Origin: Streptomyces sp. NBC_01268
Lineage (GTDB): Bacteria; Actinomycetota; Actinomycetes; Streptomycetales; Streptomycetaceae
Reading direction: 5' to 3'
DNA: 64,000 nt
NCBI RefSeq assembly: GCF_036240795.1
Contig: NZ_CP108454.1
Coordinates: 8,441,004-8,505,003 of the forward strand
Below the pieces are notes generated by a model. It had not been told where the DNA came from and did not search any database. It saw nothing but the letters and a program-made list of their open reading frames with translations. Numbering within the stretch: the first letter of the stretch is position 1; each line of letters begins with the position of its first letter. Positions 53,247 through 63,123 of the stretch are shown piece by piece. The translations under genes and the position numbers were made by a program.

Positions 53247-55033
53247 GTGGGTGCTGGTGTGCTCGAGGGTGTGGATCGGACAGAGCAGGACCTGACTCCG
53301 GAAGGGGCGGGTGGTGATGTGGGTGGGGTGTTGCCGGCCGTGTCGGTTCGGGCGTTGCGGTCACCGGCGGTGCGTCGTCTGCTGGCCCTGCGGCGAGAGG
53401 GGAAACTCACCACTGGGCAGGTGAGGTCGGTGGCGGACGTGCTGGAGGTGCGGGAGCGTGCGGTGTGGCGGTGGCTGGCCGCGGCTGAGGGGGACGAGGC
53501 CGCGGCTGCGGCGCCGGGTGAGCGGGCCGCGTATCCCGGCCGGTTCACGGTTACTGATGAGATCCGGGTTCTGTTGGGGCTGTGGAAGGGCAACGTCGCG
53601 GCGGTTCATCGTGAGTTGACCGCTCGCGCGGCCAGGGGTGAGGGGGAGTCGCCTCCGTCGATTCCGACGTTGCACCGTGCGATCCGTCGTGATCTGACAC
53701 CGGGGGAGCGGGTGGGGCTTGCGGGCGGGGAGCGGGCGGCGCGTAAGCATGATGTGTTCCTGGCCCGGCCGCGGGGCTGGCGTAACAAGGTGTGGGAGAC
53801 CGACCATGTGCAGGCCCCGGTGCTGGTCGACGTTGATGGCAAAGCCCGCCGGCCGTGGATCACCTGGTTCACCGACTGCGCCACGAACGCGATCACCGGC
53901 GTTGCCGTCACCCCGGTGTATCCGTCGCGGGAGTCGGTACTGGCCGCGCTGCGCTCCGCCGTGGTGCGCGAGGACCCCTACGGCCCGTTCGGCGGTCTAC
54001 CAGAGAAGGTGCGGGTGGACCGTGGCAAGGACTTCCTGTCCCGGACGGTGACCGCCGCGTTCACTCTCCTCGACGTCACCGTGGAGGATCTGCCCGCCTA
54101 CACCCCTCATCTCAAAGGCACGTGGAGGGCTTGAACCGTGCGGTGGAGAGCATGTTCCTGGCCGCGCTGCCCGGCTACGCCCGCCAGCCGCGCCCCGGCA
54201 AACGAGCTGCCCGTGCGAAGGACGAGGTACTGCTCAGTTTCGAGGACTTCACCGCCCGGCTGCTGGACTGGACCCGGTGGTGGAACGCCGAGCACCGCCC
54301 CGCACCCCTGCAGGGCAGGACTCCGCTTGAGGCGTGGCAGGACGATCTCACCCCGCTGCGGGACGTACCGGCCGTGGACCTGTGGACGTTCACCCTGGAA
54401 GACGCCGGCACCCGCACGCTGACCACCCGCGGCATCCGTTTCAGGAGACGTGACTACGTCGGGGCGTGGATGACCGGCCAGGCCGGTGTCCCCGTCCGTA
54501 TCCGTTTCATGCCCCACCACGACCACCGCGTCGAGGTCTACCACGCCACCACCGGCCGCTACCTCGGCCCCGCGGACCTGGCCGACCGGGCCACCGATGA
54601 ACAGATCAGCGCCGTACGCAAGGCACGAGCGGCCCGTACCCGCCGCCTGAAGAAGGACCTCCAGGCTTCCCAGCGCGAGCGCTACGCCGCCGTCAATCAG
54701 CCCGAGGCACCCCAGCGGCTCGGCGCGCTGACCGGTGCGCAGGCCGACGCCGAGCTCGCCCTGAGTGCCGGCGCCAGCCTGTCGCAGCTCGCGCTGCCGG
54801 ACATCGTCCCGCCCGCCGTACCCCCGGCCGGGTGGCGTACTCCTGCTTCCCTGGCCGCGCTGACCGGTCCCGGCCGGCCCGGGCCGGCATCACTCGCTCA
54901 CAACGGTGCCTCACCCGCTTCAAGCGGTGCCTGCGCCCCCGAAGCCCCTCACGAGCTGACGGAACCTGCCTGCGCCGACGACGCAGACGCTTCGTCGCCT
55001 CGCTCCACCGACGAACATGGAGATGCCTCGTGA
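53247..55033 (+). pseudogene. Second Mu/TnsB-type transposase, single frameshift
   Basis: From GTG 53247 the protein has a helix-turn-helix (KLTTGQVRSVADVLEVRERA VWRWLAA), a second HTH (PSIPTLHRAIRRDLTPGERV), and an integrase core with TDHVQAPVLVDVDG (first Asp) and EKVRVDRGKDFLSRTV (second Asp). At about 54120 one base is missing in KGTVEG; the next frame continues with EGLNRAVESMFLAALPGYAR (third catalytic Glu), Mu C-terminal RDYVGAWMTGQAGVPVRIRF and a long tail to TGA at 55033. Repairing one base would restore about 595 codons. Plus-strand TGTCAG at 53215 could be the element's end. Confidence 0.75.
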
Positions 55034-55122
55034 CCGCGGTCACCTACCAGTACGTCGACCTACCTGGCTTTGTTCACTTCAACCGACAGCGTTTGTTCGT
55101 GAGTTCCGGCGGCGTTCGGTGA
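55030..55122 (+). pseudogene. Start of a lost partner gene
   Basis: GTG 55030 overlaps the transposase stop (GTGA) and reads TAVTYQYVDLPGFVHFNRQR, then stops after 30 codons. In Tn7-like operons the gene after TnsB is the AAA+ ATPase, so this is probably its truncated start. The identity is inferred from position only. Confidence 0.4.
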
Positions 55123-55263
55123 TGATCGGCGCTTGGAATGTTCACGGGAAATAGCGGCAGCGTCTTGGTCGTGCCGCTCGTCGACGTGCGTCTCCGATCG
55201 GCGTGATCGGTCAGCGAAAAAGGAGCCGTGCTGTCTGGGGCAGAGGTGGCACCATGCGGTGTC

Positions 55264-55803
55264 ATGGCAGATGACAGCACCAGTGCGTTTCAGGCGGGCC
55301 AGACGGGGCTCATCGTCCGGATTCCGGAGGCGGAGCCGGCCGTCCGTGGGTGGCGTGAACGGCTCGACCCCTCAGCTCGGGCCGGGGTTCCAGCCCATGT
55401 CACCGTGCTTTTCCCGTTCCTCGACGAGAGCCGAATAGATGCGCTCGTCTACTCGGCTCTCGCGAGCGTGCTGGGAAGTCACCAGACCTTTGACCTGCGG
55501 TTCGAGAGATGTGGACGGCTCCCGGGAGTGCTGTATCTCGTCCCCGAGCCTGATACGCAGTTGCGGCAGCTCACGGAGGCGATCGCTGATCGTTGGCCTG
55601 AGGCTCCGCCGTATGGCGGCCGGTTCGCCGAGGTCGTGCCGCACCTGACCATCGCTCAAGGTCAGGAAGACGTGGTCCTGGAGGAGATCGAGGCTGACCT
55701 CGCCAGCAGGCTCCCGTTCACGTCTCAGGTCTCGTCGGTTGAACTCATCGTGCACGACGGCACGAAGTGGCAAGAACGGGCGTCGTTCGCACTCGGAGAA
55801 TGA
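55264..55803 (+). CDS. 2'-5' RNA ligase-superfamily protein
   Basis: ATG 55264 gives 179 residues. Two HxT motifs mark the 2H phosphoesterase fold: AHVTVLFPFLDE and PHLTIAQGQED, about 85 residues apart. Between them are ERCGRLPGVLYLVPEPDTQL and RWPEAPPYGGRF. Enzymes of this superfamily act on 2',3'-cyclic phosphates or 2'-5' bonds in RNA and nucleotides. It is a complete gene standing alone after the second Tn7-like relic, and is followed by a strong hairpin. Confidence 0.8.
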   Translation: MADDSTSAFQAGQTGLIVRIPEAEPAVRGWRERLDPSARAGVPAHVTVLFPFLDESRIDALVYSALASVLGSHQTFDLRFERCGRLPGVLYLVPEPDTQLRQLTEAIADRWPEAPPYGGRFAEVVPHLTIAQGQEDVVLEEIEADLASRLPFTSQVSSVELIVHDGTKWQERASFALGE

Positions 55804-55822
55804 AGCAGGTCATGAGGCTTGG

Positions 55823-55854
55823 CTGGTCCGCTGCCCCTTGGGGCAGCGGACCAG
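55823..55854 (+). terminator. Perfect 15-bp GC-rich hairpin
   Basis: CTGGTCCGCTGCCCC at 55823-55837, loop TT, and its exact complement at 55840-55854. It sits between the convergent stops of the RNA ligase-like gene and istB, so it can serve both as a bidirectional terminator. Confidence 0.7.
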
Positions 55855-55867
55855 CAGAGGACTCCGG

Positions 55868-56662
55868 TCAGCCGGCTTCAGCGTGCTCGGCGCGGGCTCG
55901 GGTGCTGGCGAGGCGGTAGGAGTCGGTGCCGGTCTCGATGATGGTGCCGTTGAAGGTGAGGCGGTCGACGATGGCCGCGCAGAGGCGAGGGTCGGTGAAC
56001 GTCTTGGTCCAGCCGCCGAACGACTCGTTGGAGGCGATGGCGACGCTGTTCTTTTCCTCGCGTTCGGTCAGGACCTGGAAGAGGAGTTCGGCGCCGCGGC
56101 GGTCGAGTTCCATGTAGCCGAGTTCATCGATGCACAAAAGATCGACCCGGCCGTAGCGGGCGATCGTCTTGGAGAGTTGCTTCTCGTCGGCGGCCTCGAC
56201 GAGCTCGTTGACCAGCTTCGTCGCGAGCACGTACTTGACCCGGTAGCCGGCCATGGCCGCCTCGGTTCCCAGGGCGATCAGCATGTGCGACTTGCCGGTT
56301 CCGGAGTCGCCGATCAGGCAGAGGGGCTGGCTCTTCTTGATCCATTCGCAGCTGGCGAGGGTGTGGATGGTGGCGGCGTCGATGTTCGGGTTCGCGTCGA
56401 AGTCGAAAGTCCGCAGGGACTTGTCCCGGGGGAAGCCGGCTGCCTTGATCCGCCGTTCCGAACGGCGCCGGGACTGGTCGTCGCACTCGGCCATCAGCAG
56501 TTCGGCGAGGAAGCCGCGGTAGGTCATCTGGTCCTTCAGCGCCCGGTCGGCGATGTCGGCAAACTCGTTTCTGATCGAGGGGAGCCGTAGCAGGCGGCAG
56601 GCGGTGTCGATGGCCGTGGTGGCGGCCTGCTCGGTCAGTCCTCGCTGGCGGGGCAGGGTCAC
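55868..56662 (-). CDS. istB: IS21-family helper ATPase IstB
   Basis: The 264-residue protein is full length for IstB. P-loop GDSGTGKS at 118-125, Walker B LLCIDELGYMELDRRGAELL, and the sensor region VAIASNESFGGWTKTF followed by RLCAAIVDRLTFNGTII are typical. It loads DNA for the IstA transposase. Its start overlaps the end of the istA remnant by 4 bp, the usual istAB arrangement. With istA truncated, the element can no longer transpose alone. Confidence 0.9.
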   Translation of the reverse strand: MTLPRQRGLTEQAATTAIDTACRLLRLPSIRNEFADIADRALKDQMTYRGFLAELLMAECDDQSRRRSERRIKAAGFPRDKSLRTFDFDANPNIDAATIHTLASCEWIKKSQPLCLIGDSGTGKSHMLIALGTEAAMAGYRVKYVLATKLVNELVEAADEKQLSKTIARYGRVDLLCIDELGYMELDRRGAELLFQVLTEREEKNSVAIASNESFGGWTKTFTDPRLCAAIVDRLTFNGTIIETGTDSYRLASTRARAEHAEAG

Positions 56663-57348
56663 TGTGTTTCTCCCTCGCGTTGTTCACCGGCGCTGGCGCG
56701 ACGGCGTCGGAGCAGTTGGTCGTAGTGGGTCACCGAGGGCAGCGGCCTGGTGTCCGGGGGAAAATGCGCGAGCCGCCACTCGTGCAGAAACGTCACGGTG
56801 GCCGCGCCCGGGGTTCCGTCCGGCTCGTCCTCGGCCTGGGCGATTTTGCGGGCTTCCAGTGCGACCGTGTCCGCGGTCAGGGCTCCTGCCCGCAAGGCCA
56901 TCGCGAGTCCGGCGACCAGGTGCTCGTGCGGGAGGTGGCGGGCCAGCAGCAGCACCTCGATCAGCGCTCTCGTCCCGGCTGTGTCTCCGTGGGCCTTGAC
57001 CGCCGCGGCCCACCAGGCGTCATGGACCGGGGTGAACTTGCCCGCCGAGCGGGCCTGTTCGAGCGCGGTGGCGCCGGGGAAGGCACCTGGCTTGCGGATC
57101 AGGGCCTCCAGGTAGTGGTCCAGATCCAGGCGGCAGCCGTCCTTAGCGATCAGCCGCTCGTGTCGGGCCCCTTCCACGTTCCGGTCGTAAACCACCAGGT
57201 GAGAGGCGTGCAGCACGACACGGACCCGTTTGCCGATCAGCCGGACCGGCACCGAGTAGCGGTTCGTGCGGACCGCGATCTGGCTGTAGCGGTCGACCCT
57301 CGGAGTGAAGAGCCGGCCCGTCTCAAAGGACTCTTCCGGCAGCGGCAT
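56659..57348 (-). pseudogene. istA: IS21-family transposase IstA, C-terminal part
   Basis: The sequence keeps the Mu-type C-terminal domain of IstA: LFTPRVDRYSQIAVRTNRYS, VRLIGKRVRVVLHASHLVVY, then KPGAFPGATALEQAR and the region LPSVTHYDQLLRRR. The helix-turn-helix and DDE integrase core (about 300 residues) are missing. Upstream of 57348 lies unrelated sequence, so the element was cut there. The left end of the IS is not defined. Confidence 0.8.
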
Positions 57349-57433
57349 CAGCAGCGGTCGCTCGACCTCTCCGTTCGTACGTCAGCGACAAGGTCAGCCG
57401 AGACGGCTCCGTCGCGTCGCCCGTGGGGATGGC

Positions 57434-58066
57434 TCAGTCGAAGAAGAGGGACAGGTCTTCCAACGAGCCGGGGCCGGTGAAGAAGCCCTCCGCGGTGGCC
57501 AGGTCTCTGGCGAATCGGGGCTCGCGCTCGGCCAGTGCCTGGTCGAGGTCTTGTCGTTGCTGCAGAGGCTGGTCCCGGGCCGTGGCGTTGAGGTCGGAGA
57601 TGGTTGCCAACATCAGTTGTTGCCACCGCTCGCCCTGTTCGGCGAGCGCGTAAATGCCAGAGAGCAGGTCGGCCATGCCGACCGGGCGAGAGAGTGATGA
57701 GGGTTTCGTGCCCACGACAGGATGAAGTTCCCAGCCCCCGGCCCGTGCCGCGAGCCGCAGCACACCAGCCCAGTTCCTGATGCGTCCAAGGCGCACGTAT
57801 ACGGACTCGTCGTCGTGCGGCGGCAAATGGCCACCGTGCAGGGGATTGGTGGCCGCCTCCACGTCGGCCAGGATCTGGCGTTCCGCTCCAGTCAGGACCC
57901 ACTGTCCCTCTTGCTGCGCTTCCACAGCGGCACTGGTCCAGTCCTCGGCCGCAGCCAGTAGCGACGCGAAGTCAGCTGGGTCATTGACGGGTGAGGGCGA
58001 GGGCTCAGTGATCACACTGGTCAGTATCCGATGCTGTCTTGCTGCAGCACGAGCTTGGGTCAGCAA
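57434..58066 (-). CDS. Hypothetical protein, about 200 residues
   Basis: The frame from 58066 encodes a soluble, mostly helical protein: DPADFASLLAAAEDWTSAAV, GAERQILADVEAATNPLHGG, YVRLGRIRNWAGVLRLAARA and GMADLLSGIYALAEQGERWQ. GTG 58015 is a possible alternative start that removes 17 residues. The family is not recognised. It lies between the IS21 remnant and a small membrane protein gene. Confidence 0.55.
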   Translation of the reverse strand: MLTQARAAARQHRILTSVITEPSPSPVNDPADFASLLAAAEDWTSAAVEAQQEGQWVLTGAERQILADVEAATNPLHGGHLPPHDDESVYVRLGRIRNWAGVLRLAARAGGWELHPVVGTKPSSLSRPVGMADLLSGIYALAEQGERWQQLMLATISDLNATARDQPLQQRQDLDQALAEREPRFARDLATAEGFFTGPGSLEDLSLFFD

Positions 58067-58219
58067 CCGACAGCGTCAGGCGAGACAGACCTGCCGATCT
58101 GCCGCCCAGCGGCAACATCGACTGAGACTGGCCGCCCAGCACCTCTCACCACTGATTGCATCGGCCCAGGGCACTGGACGGCTCACCGGCAATGATCAAC
58201 TGAGACAGGACAGTGGTAC

Positions 58220-58531
58220 TCAGAACCCGTCGCCCCATCCGAAGGTGACGTTGTACGCGCGCTGGAGTGCGTGCCGGCCATGGTCCCCGTCGGCGTAGGC
58301 CCACGCGAGGGCTGCGGAGAACCAAAGCAGAAAGACTCCGCTGACGATGCCCAGAGCTACCAGCTTGCCGTACCAGCTGAGGAGGACCAAGGCGATAGTC
58401 ACGATTGCCGCGCCGAGGTGGGCTCCCCGCGAGTCGAGCGACGCAGCCTTTCGCGCCGCTCCGCCCTCGGCTCGTTCTGCGGCGAACCGTTCCTCTCGAA
58501 CAGACTCAGGTTCGTTCTCGTCGAAGTTCAT
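58220..58531 (-). CDS. Small membrane protein
   Basis: ATG 58531 gives 103 residues: an acidic N-terminus (FDENEPESVREERFAAERAE), then two membrane helices, LGAAIVTIALVLLSWYGKLV and ALGIVSGVFLLWFSAALAWA, and a short tail with a Trp-rich end. Two helices in hairpin form suggest a small integral protein of unknown function. It is the last gene before the CRISPR arrays. Confidence 0.65.
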   Translation of the reverse strand: MNFDENEPESVREERFAAERAEGGAARKAASLDSRGAHLGAAIVTIALVLLSWYGKLVALGIVSGVFLLWFSAALAWAYADGDHGRHALQRAYNVTFGWGDGF

Positions 58532-58634
58532 CTCATCCCCCTGGCCGTGACGCTACATGGACCCGGACCACGTCGGCAGAGGAGCACCGCGAGGGATATG
58601 GATCAGGTACTCACCAGGGTTAGACCTGTTGGGG

Positions 58635-58908
58635 CTGCTCCCCGCCTGCGCGGGGATGGTCCCAAGGCGTAGGGTCCCGAGACAAGAGTGAAGCCCTGCT
58701 CCCCGCGCCCGCGGGGATGGTCCCTTCGCCATCCACTTGGCGGTCTCGTTGTCGAGCTGCTCCCCGCGCTGGCGGGGATGGTCCCGCGGGCGCGGCCACC
58801 CGGCTCGCCGAGGTCCTCTGCTCCTGGCGTGTGTGGGGATGGTTCTTCGTCGGCGTCCCGTCAGTCCTTGGCGTGTGGCTCTTTCTTGCTCGTGCGGGGA
58901 TGGTTGCT
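58635..58908 (+). CRISPR. CRISPR array 1, about five repeats
   Basis: Repeats of 29 nt start at 58635, 58696, 58757 and 58818, exactly 61 bp apart, with a decayed fifth ending near 58908. Each has the type I-E-like core CTCCCCGC...GCGGGGATGG ending in TCCC. Spacers are 32 nt. The fourth repeat (CTGCTCCTGGCGTGTGTGGG...) and the fifth are degenerate, as expected at the trailer end. The sequence before 58635 shows only a weak match (GGGTTAGACCTG) to the leaders of arrays 2 and 3. Confidence 0.85.
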
Positions 58909-58914
58909 CTCTCA

Positions 58915-59177
58915 TCGGTCGGCGGCTGCCGTTGAGGTTCTGCTTCATGTGTCTGTGGGTGTGGTGAGTGGGTTTTACCGCGGGGGTGGGGCCGGCTTGG
59001 CCTGTGTGGCTTGCAGGCTGTTGTTCGTGTTGGGTGGGCGTGTTGTGAGTTGTGAGGCGGGTGCCTGGCGGTCGTTCCGGTTTCCTGCGGGTGCGGGGGA
59101 GTGCTGTCTGGTTTGTCGGTTTCGGTGAACTGGTTCAGATGGCCTGGGGCGTGGGGTAGAACTGCAGGTCAGGAAGT
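58915..59177 (+). promoter_or_regulatory. Leader of CRISPR array 2
   Basis: A GT-rich, AT-enriched non-coding stretch precedes the first repeat of array 2. Its last 75 bases closely match those before array 3: both contain TGTCTGGTTTG, CGGTTTCGGTGAA, TGGTTCAGA and GGGGTAG.ACTGCAGGTCA just before the repeat. Conservation of this block across two arrays marks it as the functional leader, needed for transcription and spacer insertion. Confidence 0.7.
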
Positions 59178-62100
59178 CTGCTCCCCGCCTGCGCGGGGAT
59201 GGTCCCCCCGGGCGGCGTCCCGCCGCCCGGCCACGGGCCTGCTCCCCGCGCCCGCGGGGATGGTCCCCACGCCAGCCCGGTCTCGTTGCGCGCTGTCTGC
59301 TGCTCCCGCGCCTGCGGGGATGGTCCCTCGCGGAACCACCTGACGTGCGGCTTGACGTTGCTGCTCCCCGCGCCTGCGGGGCTGGTCCCGCCCTGCCCCA
59401 GAGGGCGGGTTCGGAGTCGTCCTGCTCCCCGCGCCCGCGGGGATGGTCCCCGGCACTCGGCGTTCCACGCCTCGAAGCCGAGCTGCTGCCCGCGCCCGCG
59501 GGGATGGTCCCTCCACCGGCACCAACCTCACCGGCGCCAGCCTCTGCTCCCCGCTCGCGCGGGGATGGTCCCAATCCGAGCGTTCAGGGCACGAAAGGCT
59601 GGTCCTGCTCCCCGCTCGCGTGGGGATGGTCCCATCGCGGTGCCGGACTTGTTCGGCAGCGACGCCTGCTCCCCACGCCCGCGGGGATGGTCCCAGAAGA
59701 CGCGACAGCGCCGCGCACGGCGGTACCTGCTCCCCGCGCCCGCGGGGATGGTCCCGCCCCGTCCGTCGATGCGGACTACACCCTCGGCTGCTCCCCGTGC
59801 CGGCGAGGATGGTCGTCCGGTGTCCCGGCCGTGGCCGTCGGCTACGTCTTGCTCCCCGCACCCGCGGGGATGGTCCCGCCTGCATGGTGACAGCGTCAGC
59901 GGCGTCGTACTGCTCCCCGCACCGCGGTGATGGTCCCCACAGCCGCAGATCAGTCAGGGCGTCCGCCAGCTGCTCCCCGCGCACGCGGGGATGGTCCCTC
60001 GACCGGGGCGGGGCCGAAGCCGAGGAAAGACTGTTCCCCGTTTGCGCCGGGATGGTCCCCCCACCGGGCCCCGCACCGAACCGACCGCCACTGTTCCCCG
60101 CGTCTGCGGGGATGGTCCCTACCTCTGGCGCGAGATCATGGACGCTGGCCTCTGCTCCCCGCACCCGCGGGGATGGTCCCACGCGCTACAGCCTCGCCGA
60201 CGCCGCGAGGGTCTGCTCCCCGCCCGCGCGGGGATGGCCCCCGAGGCCGTCTGACGGCCCGGCAGGACCAGGGCTGCTCCCCGCGTCCGCGGGGGATGGT
60301 CCCCCGCAGAAGCTGCGGTACGGCGTCGTCGTCGACTGCTCCCCGCGCCCGCGGGGTTGGTCCCTCCTGGCACGGCACGCACACCGACAGCACGGACTGC
60401 TCGCCGCCCGCGCGGGGATGGCCCCGAGTGAGCCAGCAGACGGACCAGCCGAAGCCCTGCTCGCCGCCCGCGCGGGGATGGTCCCGGCCGGGCCGGGTGG
60501 GCGTACACCCCGCCGGCTGCTCCCTGTGTCCGTGGGGATGGCCCCAATGGGTGGAACTCGGTGACGGGCATCTGGACCTGCTCCCCGTACGCGAGGGGGG
60601 ATGCTCCGCAGTGCTCGCTACTGGGGTCTGCGCCTCGATCTGTTCCCCGCGCCTGCGGGGATGGTCCCAGACCGCACTCCTCGCCGTCGTGTCATGCGTC
60701 CTGCTCCCCGCGCCCGCGGGGATGGTCCCGCGGCTTGATCAGCAGTACGGGACGGCCGTCCCTGCTCCCCGCGTGTGCGGGAGGTTGGTCCCGGGCCCGT
60801 AGGTGTAGGCGAGCCAGGCGTCGGGCTGCTCTCCGCGCTTGCGGGGATGGTCTCGAGATCAAGGGGTACCCGTGACGGGTACGTGACTTGTTCCCCACGT
60901 ACGTGGAGTTCTGGTCGCTTGGGTCGCTGTGTTGGGCGAGTGTTGCGGTGTGCTGGCTTGGCTGTGTCTGCGGCTTACCACCGTGCTTACCAACGACTGT
61001 GTCTCGCGCCTGCGGGGATGGTCCCGCCCAGGCGCCCGTGTAGTAGGCGTAGCCGTTCTGCTCCCCGCGCCCGCGGGGATGGTCCCACCGTGTAGCCGTC
61101 CAGCAGGTGCTGCTCCACCTGCTCCCCGCGCCTGCGGGGATGGCCCCCGGGCCTGATCCTTGGTCGTCGCCGCGGCGAGCTGCTCCCCGTGCCCGCGGGG
61201 ATGGTCCCGCGGCCTACTCTCCGCGATGAAGGCGTGGCTCTGCTCCCCGTGCACGCCGGGATGGTCCCTGCTTGGCCTGGGCGAGGCGGATGGACAGGTT
61301 CTGCTCCCCGTGCACGCGGGGATGGTCCCGACGACCGGCCCCTGACGCGCGCCGGCGCGCAGTGCTCCCCGCGCTGGCGGGGATGGTCCCGGCAGGATGA
61401 AAACGCCGGAGTCGCGGCCACCCTGCTCCCAGCGCCCGCGGGGATGGTCCCGAGGACCAGCCGCGCGAGACCTTCAACGAGGACTGAGCCCCGTACCCGC
61501 GGGGATGGTCCCCACTATCGGCTTGTCGGTCTCTCCCCCCGCACACTGCTCCCCGCGCCTGCGGGGATGGTCCCGTCTCCATCCCGGCCTGCAGCGTCAG
61601 CAGGACCTGCTCCCCACGCGTGCGGGGATGGCCCCTATGCCCACTGCGCGCTGGTCCGGCTCTATCTGCTCCCCGCGTGTGCGGGGATGGTCCCATGCCA
61701 GAGCTGCTGTGGATCTGGCGGACCGTCTGCTCCCGGTTGCCGCGGGGATGGCTCGATGCCTGCTCATGTCGCGGCCGAGCTGCGGCATCGCTCCCCGTAC
61801 CCTGCGGGGTTGGTCCGGACGAGGCTGCTATGCACGGCATCCACGGCCCGTGTTCCTCGTGCTCGCGTGGGGATGGTCCCCTCAACGGGCGCCGGCCTCT
61901 GGGCCCGGGGCCTGCTTCCCGCCTGCGGGGATGGTCCCATCCTGCTCTCCGCCGTCGGCGTGAGCGCCTTCTGCTCCCGGCTGTGCGGGGGTGGCCCCTC
62001 GTCGACGAAGACGACGGCGGCGGGGGTGTTCCTGCTCGTGTGGGGATGGTTCCAGGTAATGGGCGTCAGAGCCCAGGTCCGCGCGCTGCTCCCTGCCTGC

Positions 62101-62387
62101 GCGGGGATGGTCCTGTGGAGCGTGAGCGGCACACGATCACCAGCTCCTGTTCCCTGCTCGTGTGGGGATGGCTTCTGCATCCTGGCGAAGGGGGACAGGT
62201 GGCCGTGTCTGTTCCGTGTTCGTGTGGGGATGGTCTCAGGCCGGGTGGCCTGCGCCCGCGCCTGCGTCCTTTGGGATTCGGTATGCGGAATCTGTATTTG
62301 GCTGTTCTTCGTGTCTGCGGGGTGTTTCTTTCCGCGTGTTTCGGGGCGTCGGCGAGGTCGGCTGCTCCGCGCGGGGGATGGTCCCGG
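59178..62387 (+). CRISPR. CRISPR array 2, about 52 repeats, ageing toward the 3' end
   Basis: Repeats follow from 59178 at about 61-bp intervals (59178, 59239, 59300 ... 60701, 60762, 60826, 60888). A disturbed stretch at 60917-60996 lacks one repeat. They resume at about 60997 (61058, 61119 ... 62147, 62208), ending with decayed copies near 62302 and 62362. The core is CTGCTCCCCGC followed by GCGGGGATGGTCCC with variable loop bases (CCTGCGC, GCCCGC, GTGTGC and others). Many copies carry mutations (ATGGCCCC, GTTGGTCC), increasing with distance from the leader. Spacers are 32-33 nt and almost all different. Confidence 0.9.
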
Positions 62388-62399
62388 CTCGGGTTTGGC

Positions 62400-62757
62400 T
62401 GGTGGTGAGTTGGTGCTCATTGCAGGGTTGGTGGGGTGTTGGTCTGTGAGGTTGGGGGTGTTTCCTCGGGTGAGGGGGGAGTGCTGTGAGTGGTGAGGTT
62501 GGCGTCTGGTGGTGCCGGCTGTGGGTTTGGGCTGAGCGAGGGCTTGTGTCGTCTGTTCGCCTGTGTGACGGCTCAGGTCTGGCGTCAGCGGTGTGACGGC
62601 TGTGCGTGCCCGGCGGTGTTCCTGGTCGTGGATGCCTGGGCGGGACCGGTTTACCGTGGGTGCTCGGTATGTGCTGTTAGGTGTGTCTGGTTTGCCGGTT
62701 TCGGTGAAAGTGGTTCAGACGGCAGTGAGTGTGGGGTAGGACTGCAGGTCACGGAGT
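62400..62757 (+). promoter_or_regulatory. Leader of CRISPR array 3
   Basis: About 350 bp of GT-rich non-coding sequence lie between arrays 2 and 3. The final 75 bases match the array 2 leader (GTCTGGTTTG, CGGTTTCGGTGAA, GTGGTTCAGA, GGGGTAGGACTGCAGGTCA). The upstream part matches less well (both contain GGGGGAGTGCTGT and clusters of GTGAGG). Confidence 0.7.
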
Positions 62758-63123
62758 CTGCTCCCCGCCTGCGCGGGGATGGTCCCGGCGGGATCGGGTA
62801 CGTCACCGAGCGACGCCACTGCTCCCCGCCTGCGCGGGGATGGTCCCACCGACCGGCGGGCCAAGTCGTCGGCCGTCTTCTGCTCCCCGCCTGCGCGGGG
62901 ATGGTCCCGCCGAAACCCTGTAGGAGACCCGGGCCGGAGTCTGCTCCCCGCCTGCGCGGGGATGGTCCCGGCGGGATCGGGTACGTCACCGAGCGACGCC
63001 ACTGCTCCCCGCCTGCGCGGGGATGGTCCCACCGACCGGCGGGCCAAGTCGTCGGCCGTCTTCTGCTCCCCGCCTGCGCGGGGATGGTCCCGCCGAAACC
63101 CTGTAGGAGACCCGGGCCGGGGG
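62758..63123 (+). repeat. 183-bp tandem duplication of three repeat-spacer units
   Basis: Bases 62758-62940 and 62941-63123 are copies of the same three units. Spacer 1 (62787-62818) equals spacer 4, spacer 2 (62848-62879) equals spacer 5, and spacer 3 differs from spacer 6 only in the last three bases (AGT versus GGG). Unequal recombination between identical repeats explains it. Confidence 0.9.
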
